DNA from: Deltaproteobacteria bacterium RIFOXYA12_FULL_61_11
GTDB lineage: Bacteria; Bdellovibrionota_F; JAHFAK01; YA12-FULL-61-11
NCBI GenBank assembly: GCA_001799195.1
Contig: MGSU01000332.1
Coordinates: forward strand, 1 to 10,422
Direction: 5' to 3'
DNA length: 10,422 nucleotides
How positions within the stretch are numbered: the first letter of the stretch is position 1; the number at the start of each line of letters is the position of its first letter. The position numbers and the translations under genes are program-made. This document shows, one piece after another, positions 5,425 to 10,422 of this stretch. The notes under the pieces were generated by a model, which was not told the origin of the DNA, searched no databases, and saw only the letters and a program-made list of their open reading frames with translations.

Positions 5425-6630
5425 ATGGCGAAGCAGAAGTTCGAACGGAAGAAACCCCATGTCAACGTTGGTACTATCGGCCATGTAGACCACGGTAAGA
5501 CCACCTTGACCGCAGCGATCACCAAGGTGTGCGCCGACCTCGGTCTGGCCTCCTTCGTAAGTTACGACCAAGTCGCCAAGGCCTCGGAATCCCAGGGCCG
5601 TCGTGATGCGACGAAGATCCTGACCATCGCGACCTCGCACGTCGAGTATTCGACAGCAAACCGCCATTACGCCCATGTCGACTGCCCGGGGCACGCAGAC
5701 TACGTCAAGAATATGATCACCGGTGCGGCCCAGATGGACGGTGCAGTCCTCGTCGTCAGCGCCGCGGATGGTCCCATGCCTCAAACCCGTGAGCACATCC
5801 TGCTGGCCCGCCAGGTAGGCGTCCCCACGATCGTCGTGTACTTGAACAAAGTCGATATCGTCGACGATCCGGAGTTGCTCGAGTTGGTCGAAATGGAAGT
5901 CCGCGAACTGTTGTCCGAGTACAACTTCCCCGGCAACGATCTTCCCGTCATCCGCGGTGCGGCCTTCAAGGCCCTCCAAGGCGAGAAGAGCGAGATCGCC
6001 GACAAGTCGATCGTCGCACTGCTGAAGGCGCTCGACGAGTACGTACCCATCCCCACCCGTGAGATCGACAGGCCCTTCTTGTTGGCGGTCGAAGACGTCT
6101 TCAGTATTTCCGGACGCGGCACCGTGGCGACCGGACGTATCGAGCGCGGGAAGGTCAGGGTCGGCGACGAAGTCGAGATCGTGGGTATTCGCGCGACCAG
6201 CAAGACCGTGGTCACCGGTGTCGAGATGTTCCGCAAGCTGATGGACGAGGGCGTAGCCGGGGACAACGTCGGTTGCCTGCTCCGCGGTGTGAAGAGGGAT
6301 GAGATCGAGCGCGGGCAGGTACTTGCTGCGCCGAAGTCGATCACCCCGCATACCCATTTCAAGGCCCAGGTGTACGTCTTGAAGAAGGATGAGGGCGGTC
6401 GCCATACCCCGTTCCTGAACGGTTACCGCCCGCAGTTCTACTTCCGCACCACCGACGTGACCGGTTCGGTGCAATTGCCCAAGGACGTCGAGATGGTCAT
6501 GCCCGGCGACCATATCGAGATGGAAGTCACCCTGATCAACCCCATCGCCATGGATGAGGGCTTGCGCTTCGCCATCCGTGAAGGTGGACGTACCGTAGGT
6601 TCAGGTGTGGTCGTGTCGATCATTGAGTAA
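5425..6630 (+). CDS. tuf: Elongation factor Tu
   Basis: This 401-residue GTPase delivers aminoacyl-tRNA to the ribosome. G1 is GHVDHGKT (19-26), G3 DCPGH (86-90) and G4 NKVD (141-144). Domains 2 and 3 run from about 210 to 401 and end with the typical [12 protein letters not shown]. Switch I is unusual. The near-universal EEKARGITINT is replaced by a segment ending [12 protein letters not shown] (59-70); the Mg-binding threonine (Thr67) is kept, but the Gly-Ile before it is Ile-Leu. The G5 SAL triplet reads AAF (179-181). Otherwise the protein is intact, so it is very probably functional. The ATG at 5425 has a strong GGAGGA ribosome site six bases upstream. It follows four tRNAs and precedes rpmG by 22 bases. 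Confidence 0.98.
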   Translation: MAKQKFERKKPHVNVGTIGHVDHGKTTLTAAITKVCADLGLASFVSYDQVAKASESQGRRDATKILTIATSHVEYSTANRHYAHVDCPGHADYVKNMITGAAQMDGAVLVVSAADGPMPQTREHILLARQVGVPTIVVYLNKVDIVDDPELLELVEMEVRELLSEYNFPGNDLPVIRGAAFKALQGEKSEIADKSIVALLKALDEYVPIPTREIDRPFLLAVEDVFSISGRGTVATGRIERGKVRVGDEVEIVGIRATSKTVVTGVEMFRKLMDEGVAGDNVGCLLRGVKRDEIERGQVLAAPKSITPHTHFKAQVYVLKKDEGGRHTPFLNGYRPQFYFRTTDVTGSVQLPKDVEMVMPGDHIEMEVTLINPIAMDEGLRFAIREGGRTVGSGVVVSIIE

Positions 6631-6652
6631 ACCCGAGCGCTGAGACGAAGCC

Positions 6653-6799
6653 ATGAAGGTCATCGTGCAAATGACGTGTGGGGAATGCAAGAACCGCAAT
6701 TACTCGTTCAAGAAGAACAAGAAAGGCGGCGAGAAGCTGAACCTGAAGAAGTACTGTCGGCACTGCCGGCGGCACACCCCGCACAAGGAATCGAAGTAA
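6653..6799 (+). CDS. rpmG: 50S ribosomal protein L33
   Basis: This 48-residue protein begins MKVIVQMTCGECKNRNYSFK and ends HKESK. It has paired cysteines C9-x2-C12 and C36-x2-C39 (CGEC and CRHC), the zinc-binding form of L33, and many basic residues, as expected for an rRNA-binding protein of the large subunit. Its length is normal for the family. The gene lies 22 bases after tuf and 12 bases before tRNA-Trp. Its ribosome site is weak (GAGACGAAG before the ATG), so it may depend partly on coupling with tuf translation. The order tuf-rpmG-tRNA-Trp-secE is widely conserved and confirms the call. Confidence 0.95.
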   Translation: MKVIVQMTCGECKNRNYSFKKNKKGGEKLNLKKYCRHCRRHTPHKESK

Positions 6800-6811
6800 A
6801 GGGAAGAGCGA

Positions 6812-6884
6812 AGGCCAGTAGCTCCAACGGTAGAGCGTCGGATTCCAAATCCGAGTGTTGGGGGTTCGAATCCCTCCTGGCCTG
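6812..6884 (+). tRNA. tRNA-Trp (anticodon CCA)
   Basis: The 73-base cloverleaf has acceptor AGGCCAG (6812-6818) pairing with CTGGCCT (6877-6883) and discriminator G, as usual for tryptophan. The D stem is GCTC/GAGC. Anticodon stem TCGGA/TCCGA holds loop TTCCAAA, anticodon CCA. T arm GGGGG-TTCGAAT-CCCTC contains one G-T pair. The 3' CCA is not encoded. It is embedded between rpmG and secE, so it must be cut from a messenger transcript. Confidence 0.96.
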
Positions 6885-6910
6885 TTTCGCTAGAGAAACC
6901 GAGGACGACG

Positions 6911-7297
6911 ATGTTGACTGGTACGACAGAAGATCGCCGGTGGGTCTACCTGAGCTATGGGTTGCTCGCAGCGATAGCCGTCTTCGTCACGCACAAACTC
7001 CTGTTCGCGATTTTGAAGACGGGCAAGCTCAGTGTGTACATGATATTCGGGAAGGTTCCGGTGACGTATCTCGTCGCCGTGGCGCTGGTCGGGGTCGGCT
7101 TGTACGTGGCAATGCGCCGCACCGCTATGGACAAGTTCAGCTCTGAAACGATCATGGAACTGAAGCGGGTCGCCTGGCCGAACCGAAAAGAGACCTCTGG
7201 TTCGACCGTGGTCGTCCTGGTCGTGGTCGTCTTCTTCGGGCTGTACCTCGGGTTGTGGGACTTCATCTGGTCCAAACTGCTGCAGTTGGTCCTGTGA
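6911..7297 (+). CDS. secE: Preprotein translocase subunit SecE
   Basis: This 128-residue inner-membrane protein clamps SecY in the SecYEG translocon. The diagnostic part is C-terminal: the amphipathic helix ELKRVAWPNRKET (83-95) followed by the essential transmembrane helix (about 99-120). Two further hydrophobic segments precede it (about 13-35 and 50-68), giving a three-segment form like that of E. coli rather than the short one-helix SecE of many Gram-positives. The ATG at 6911 is preceded by GAGGA with good spacing. It follows tRNA-Trp by 26 bases. Its TGA at 7295-7297 lies just before the nusG ribosome site, a usual secE-nusG pairing. Confidence 0.95.
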   Translation: MLTGTTEDRRWVYLSYGLLAAIAVFVTHKLLFAILKTGKLSVYMIFGKVPVTYLVAVALVGVGLYVAMRRTAMDKFSSETIMELKRVAWPNRKETSGSTVVVLVVVVFFGLYLGLWDFIWSKLLQLVL

Positions 7298-7311
7298 GCG
7301 GGGAGGCTTTC

Positions 7312-7860
7312 GTGTCCGAGCAGAAGAACGAGATGCAATGGTATGTGGTCCACACCCAGTCCGGGTGTGAATACCGCGCCAAGGCCTCGCTCGAGGAGCG
7401 GGTCAAGACCTCGAAGATGGAACGTTTCTTCGGGGAAGTCTTGATCCCGACCGAGAACGTGGTAGAGACTATCAAGGGCAAGAAGAAGACCTCTACCCGT
7501 AAATTCTTCCCGGGCTACATCCTGGTCAAGATGATCCTTAATGACGATAGCTGGCACTTGGTGCACAGCACCCCCAAGATCTCGGGTTTCGTCGGCGGAC
7601 AGAAGACCATGCCGAGTACCGTACCGGAAGAAGAGGTCCAACGGATCACCACCCAGATCACCGAAGGGAAGTTCAAGCCCAAGCCCAAGGTGTCTTTCGA
7701 AAAGGGAGAATCGGTCCGCGTCATCGAAGGGCCTTTCTCGAACTTCAATGGGGTAGTCGACGAGGTACGCCCCGAGAAGGGCAAGGTTCGTGTTCTCGTC
7801 AGCATTTTCGGACGTTCCACTCCTGTCGAACTCGAGTTCGTACAGGTTGAGAAGAGCTAG
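7312..7860 (+). CDS. nusG: Transcription termination/antitermination factor NusG
   Basis: This 182-residue protein is close to the usual length of about 180. The NGN domain (about 8-120) starts [20 protein letters not shown] and contains [12 protein letters not shown] (63-74), the RNA-polymerase-binding core. The KOW domain (about 131-168) reads [16 protein letters not shown] and then [13 protein letters not shown], and links to ribosomal protein S10 or Rho. The GTG at 7312 is chosen because GGGGAGG ends five bases upstream. An in-frame GTG at 7294 overlapping the secE stop and an ATG at 7333 are less likely, the latter because it would trim right up to the domain. The stop at 7858-7860 overlaps the rplK ribosome site. 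Confidence 0.95.
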   Translation: MSEQKNEMQWYVVHTQSGCEYRAKASLEERVKTSKMERFFGEVLIPTENVVETIKGKKKTSTRKFFPGYILVKMILNDDSWHLVHSTPKISGFVGGQKTMPSTVPEEEVQRITTQITEGKFKPKPKVSFEKGESVRVIEGPFSNFNGVVDEVRPEKGKVRVLVSIFGRSTPVELEFVQVEKS

Positions 7861-7868
7861 GAGTCGTC

Positions 7869-8291
7869 ATGGCCAAGAAAATTGTCGCACAGGTCAAACT
7901 ACAGATTCCCGCAGGTCAGGCTAACCCCTCGCCGCCGGTCGGTCCCGCTTTGGGCCAGCATGGGGTCAACATCATGGCCTTCTGCAAGGACTTCAACTCC
8001 AAGACCCAATCGCAAATGGGTATGATCATCCCCGTGGTGATCAGTATCTATGCCGACCGTTCCTTCTCCTTCATTACGAAAACGCCTCCGGCCTCCATTC
8101 TCCTGATCAAAGCGGCCAAGCTGGAGAAGGGATCAGCGATACCGAACAAGACCAAGGTGGGCAAGGTCACAAAACAACAGGTTCGCGAGATCGCGCAGAC
8201 CAAGTTGCCCGACCTCACCGCGGCCTCGCTCGAAGCAGCGGTCAGAACCGTTGAGGGAACAGCGCGCAGTATGGGAATCGAAATCGTCTGA
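7869..8291 (+). CDS. rplK: 50S ribosomal protein L11
   Basis: This 140-residue protein of the large-subunit GTPase centre binds 23S rRNA near the L10-L7/L12 stalk. The N-terminal domain shows [20 protein letters not shown] (9-28), with the proline-rich region contacted by release factors and by thiostrepton-type antibiotics. The C-terminal rRNA-binding domain ends [14 protein letters not shown]. Length and motifs are standard. The ATG at 7869 has AGGAG formed partly by the nusG stop codon, so translation is probably coupled. rplA starts 10 bases after its stop. Confidence 0.98.
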   Translation: MAKKIVAQVKLQIPAGQANPSPPVGPALGQHGVNIMAFCKDFNSKTQSQMGMIIPVVISIYADRSFSFITKTPPASILLIKAAKLEKGSAIPNKTKVGKVTKQQVREIAQTKLPDLTAASLEAAVRTVEGTARSMGIEIV

Positions 8292-8301
8292 GGAACAGAG
8301 C

Positions 8302-9006
8302 ATGGCAATTCACGGCAAGAAGTACAACCAGGCAATCGAGAAGATCGATCGGCAACGGCGGTATCCCGTGGCCGATGGCATGACCACACTGGTCACCACG
8401 GCGACCGCAAAGTTCGATGAAACCATCGACGTAGCGGTCAATCTCGGGGTCAACCCCAAACATGCGGACCAGATGGTCCGTGGCTCTGTCGCCCTGCCCC
8501 ACGGCACCGGCAAGCAGGTGAGAGTCCTTGTCTTCGCGCGTGGCGATAAAGAGCGAGAAGCCCAGGAGGCAGGCGCAGATTACGTCGGCAACGACGAGTT
8601 GATCGACAAGATCAAGGACGGTTGGCTCGAGTTCGACGCTGCCGTAGCCACCCCTGATATGATGAAATTCGTCGGTAAGATCGGCCGCATCCTCGGCACC
8701 CGCGGACTCATGCCCAACCCCAAGGTCGGGACGGTCACCCCGGATGTGGGCACGGCAGTGCGCGAGATCAAGGCCGGTAAGATCGAGTTCAGAGTCGAGA
8801 AGACCGGGATCATCCATGCCCCCATCGGGCGGGCATCCTTCGGCGCCGAGAAGCTTCAGGTCAATCTCTTGGCCCTGATCGAACGCCTCAATAAACTCAA
8901 GCCTGCGAGCGCCAAAGGTACCTATATCAAGGCGCTCACGGTGAGTTGCACCATGGGGCCCGGCATCAAGCTCGACCCTCTCGATATCAAGAACTACATG
9001 AAGTGA
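8302..9006 (+). CDS. rplA: 50S ribosomal protein L1
   Basis: This 234-residue protein forms the mobile L1 stalk at the ribosomal E site. The typical signature [17 protein letters not shown] (about 131-147) lies in the second domain, and the C-terminus [11 protein letters not shown] is normal. The ATG at 8302, encoding [10 protein letters not shown], follows GAGGA; an in-frame ATG at 8251 lies inside rplK and lacks a ribosome site. In many bacteria L1 represses the L11-L1 messenger by binding near the rplK start. I did not find a clear L1-binding mimic in the 8-base nusG-rplK gap, so any such site would have to overlap nusG. Confidence 0.98.
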   Translation: MAIHGKKYNQAIEKIDRQRRYPVADGMTTLVTTATAKFDETIDVAVNLGVNPKHADQMVRGSVALPHGTGKQVRVLVFARGDKEREAQEAGADYVGNDELIDKIKDGWLEFDAAVATPDMMKFVGKIGRILGTRGLMPNPKVGTVTPDVGTAVREIKAGKIEFRVEKTGIIHAPIGRASFGAEKLQVNLLALIERLNKLKPASAKGTYIKALTVSCTMGPGIKLDPLDIKNYMK

Positions 9007-9009
9007 CTT

Positions 9010-9032
9010 CAGACTCCCGGCACCGAGGTCTG
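9010..9032 (+). promoter_or_regulatory. Small hairpin in the rplA-rplJ gap
   Basis: CAGAC (9010-9014) pairs with GTCTG (9028-9032), extended by a T-G pair, around a GC-rich loop. It sits four bases after rplA ends and 22 bases before rplJ. In many bacteria the L10-L7/L12 complex binds a leader RNA before rplJ to control synthesis, and this 48-base gap is where part of it could be. The structure is too small to name as that leader. Confidence 0.3.
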
Positions 9033-9054
9033 GGGATTGTAGAGAGGATGAACG

Positions 9055-9582
9055 ATGAACAAGGCAGAGAAGCAGGAAACCATCGAGAGTTTCGGTAAGT
9101 TATTTACCGAGATGAAGGGCTCGGTGCTGGCCGATTTCAGAGGCCTCAACGTCCTGAAAGTAACGAAATTGCGCGCAGATCTGCGCAAAGAAAAGATCGG
9201 GTACAAGGTGGTGAAGAACACCCTTGCCCGGCAAGCCTGCATGGGTACCAAGAGCGAAGTCCTCAAGGACAAATTCGTGGGTCCCATTGCCATGGTCTAC
9301 ACCCTGGGCGATCCAGTCCAGTTGGCGAAGTTCATTAACGACTACGCCAAGAAAGAAGACAAGTTCGCCATCAAGGTTGGGTGTGTCGAGGGGCGCTTGC
9401 TCGATCCCGACCAACTCAAGGTCTTGGCGACGATGCCTCCACGTGAGGTGATGTTGGCCCGCGTCCTCGGCACCCTGAATGCGCCGATCGGCGGACTGGT
9501 GAATGTGTTGGCCGGTACGATACGTTCCTTCGTGCAGGTACTTGGAGCGATCGAGAAGAAAAAGGGCGGAACGGCCGAGTAA
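9055..9582 (+). CDS. rplJ: 50S ribosomal protein L10
   Basis: This 175-residue protein is the base of the stalk that carries L7/L12 dimers and recruits translation GTPases. The N-terminal rRNA-binding part shows MKGSVLADFRGLNVLKVTKLR (20-40) and KVVKNTLARQA (53-63), both typical of L10. The helical C-terminal tail that binds L7/L12 runs from about 140 and ends EKKKGGTAE. Length is normal. The ATG at 9055 follows GAGAGG; an ATG at 9048 is in another frame. A 48-base gap separates it from rplA and 96 bases separate it from rplL. Like its E. coli counterpart it may control its own messenger. Confidence 0.97.
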   Translation: MNKAEKQETIESFGKLFTEMKGSVLADFRGLNVLKVTKLRADLRKEKIGYKVVKNTLARQACMGTKSEVLKDKFVGPIAMVYTLGDPVQLAKFINDYAKKEDKFAIKVGCVEGRLLDPDQLKVLATMPPREVMLARVLGTLNAPIGGLVNVLAGTIRSFVQVLGAIEKKKGGTAE

Positions 9583-9613
9583 AAGGCCGCTGACAAGGTT
9601 AGGGCGAACCCAA

Positions 9614-9655
9614 ATCCAGGGGCTGCTGGCATTTTGATCCACTGGTCGCTGGCAT
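9614..9655 (+). repeat. Imperfect tandem repeat before rplL
   Basis: Two 19-base units (9614-9632 and 9637-9655) share ATCCA at the left and GCTGGCAT at the right, and agree at 15 of 19 positions, with a four-base spacer. Within each unit CCA/TGG bases could form a small hairpin. The repeat ends 11 bases before the rplL ribosome site AGGAGG (9667-9672). It lies in the rplJ-rplL gap, which holds nothing else recognisable. A role in the ratio of L7/L12 to L10 is only a guess. Confidence 0.5.
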
Positions 9656-9678
9656 GGTAGATGGTTAGGAGGACACAA

Positions 9679-10071
9679 ATGGCCGAGAAGATGACGCAGG
9701 CAGATCTCATTCAGTTCATCGAGAACATGACCGTGCTCGAGCTCTCCGAGTTGGTCAAAGCCTTGGAAACTAGGTTCGGCGTGAGCGCTGCCGCACCGAT
9801 GATGGCGATGCCCATGATGGGGGCTGCCGCGGCAGACGCCGCTCCCGAGGTCGAGGAGCAGACCGAGTTCACGGTCAATCTGACCGAGGTGGGAGCCCAG
9901 AAGATCCAGGTCATCAAGGTCGTACGCGCCTTGACCGGGCTCGGTCTGAAGGAAGCCAAAGACTTGGTTGATACTGCCCCGAAGCCGATCAAAGAAGGCA
10001 TCTCCAAGGAAGAGGCCGAGAAAATTAAGAAAGAGGTCGAGGAAGTCGGCGCAAAAGTCGAGATCAAGTGA
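9679..10071 (+). CDS. rplL: 50S ribosomal protein L7/L12
   Basis: This 130-residue acidic stalk protein recruits EF-Tu, EF-G, IF2 and release factors. The N-terminal dimerisation domain runs to about residue 35. A flexible Ala/Met-rich hinge follows (about 37-57, [20 protein letters not shown]), and then the C-terminal domain (about 61-130) with [20 protein letters not shown] and [20 protein letters not shown]. The ATG at 9679, encoding [10 protein letters not shown], is chosen because AGGAGG lies seven bases upstream; an in-frame ATG at 9661 precedes that site. The hinge contains five methionines, more than I would expect for the usual Ala/Gly/Pro-rich form. Confidence 0.97.
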   Translation: MAEKMTQADLIQFIENMTVLELSELVKALETRFGVSAAAPMMAMPMMGAAAADAAPEVEEQTEFTVNLTEVGAQKIQVIKVVRALTGLGLKEAKDLVDTAPKPIKEGISKEEAEKIKKEVEEVGAKVEIK

Positions 10072-10422
10072 GCGACGACGCGATGGTGTTACGTCTCACC
10101 GCCCTCCAAGGGAAGGAAGAGACAGGCACCGATCGCCGGCGACGTTCCAGGCCGCGCAGAGGATCGTATTTGCTGGGAATGGCAAAGGAATCTCTGAGCG
10201 TGCGACTGCGCCCGGTGGTATTCGGGCCGAGCGCGGCTGCTCGGGCTGCGGGGGAGCGAGTATTTACTTGCCCCTCGCGGCCCGTCGTGCTTCCTGGTAC
10301 AGGTCCGTCGGTCCCGCCGTCGGGTCCACTCAGTTCGAGCGCGTCTGCTGGGGGCCGGGGTTACCCGCTGCTGTCCGGCAGGGATTCTCAGGTCACTACT
10401 CAAGTGGGGTCCACCCATGGTG
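10072..10422 (+). other. Long spacer after rplL, probable rpoB leader
   Basis: No known protein or RNA gene is recognisable in these 351 bases. A frame from ATG 10083 stays open to the window end, but it lacks a good ribosome site and its product resembles nothing I know, so I treat it as chance in GC-rich DNA. Small hairpins are visible: CCGAGC/GCTCGG (10227-10244) directly after CCCG/CGGG (10211-10226), and GCCGG/CCGGC (10354-10379). CCGTCGG occurs twice (10305-10311, 10317-10323). An ATG at 10417, with AAGTGGGG about six bases before it, could be the rpoB start, but only two codons are in view. In E. coli the rplL-rpoB spacer is of similar length and contains an attenuator. Confidence 0.4.

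Noticed and set aside
5353-6513. Leftward 386-codon open frame opposite tuf
   Set aside because: EF-Tu on the other strand is certain; the antisense product is compositionally odd and starts within tuf, and also covers part of a tRNA.
6955-7641. Leftward 228-codon frame opposite secE and nusG
   Set aside because: Both sense genes are firmly identified and the antisense product has no recognisable features.
10089-10418. Leftward 109-codon frame in the last spacer
   Set aside because: Arg/Ser/Pro-rich product without similarity to anything I know; it shares codon register with an equally featureless rightward open frame, as expected in stop-poor GC-rich sequence.
1-10422. CRISPR array, transposon, integrase or other mobile element
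   Set aside because: No regularly spaced direct repeats, transposase-like frames or attachment-site duplications at the tRNA 3' ends were seen.

Overview
The window looks like a GC-rich Gram-negative bacterial chromosome. Most of it is the highly conserved translation/transcription block rlmB – tRNA-Thr – tRNA-Tyr – tRNA-Gly – tRNA-Thr – tuf – rpmG – tRNA-Trp – secE – nusG – rplK – rplA – rplJ – rplL, cut off just before the place where rpoB is expected. NusG, L11 and SecE read to me like proteins of the old delta-proteobacterial lineages (Myxococcota, Bdellovibrionota, Desulfobacterota). EF-Tu has an unusual switch I (RDATK...TIAT) that I associate from memory with Planctomycetota and perhaps some myxobacteria-like lineages. 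I cannot fix the phylum from sequence alone.

Bases 1-2994 are read leftward (minus strand). In transcription order they hold a TPR protein with an N-terminal cysteine cluster and one membrane segment, then WbpB/WlbA-type oxidoreductase, WbpD/WlbB-type N-acetyltransferase, and the first 26 codons of a DegT/WbpE-type aminotransferase. The last three form the consecutive oxidation, transamination and acetylation steps that make UDP-2,3-diacetamido-2,3-dideoxy-glucuronic acid, a precursor for O-antigen or other surface glycans. The 6-dehydrogenase (WbpA) and 2-epimerase (WbpI) are not in view.

Bases 2995-3172 are a divergent intergenic region. A 26-bp interrupted inverted repeat lies across it, with one arm inside the TPR gene and the other upstream of the rightward gene. 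Rightward from 3173 come a membrane-anchored SPOR-domain protein and rlmB (23S rRNA 2'-O-methyltransferase). A strong sigma70-like promoter at 4915-4941 then starts the tRNA/tuf unit. The four tRNAs, tuf, rpmG, tRNA-Trp, secE and nusG, and then the L11-L1 and L10-L7/L12 genes, follow closely on the same strand and probably form one or a few co-transcribed units. None of the five tRNAs encodes its CCA end.

The final 351 bases carry no recognisable gene. They are GC-rich, contain several small hairpins, and probably form the rplL-rpoB spacer, with a possible rpoB start codon at 10417. No CRISPR array, transposase, integrase or other mobile element was seen. The window is mostly ordinary core genome. 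The items most worth a second look are the inverted repeat, the zinc-ribbon/TPR protein, the EF-Tu switch I variant, the tandem repeat before rplL and the two tRNA-Thr genes with stem mismatches.
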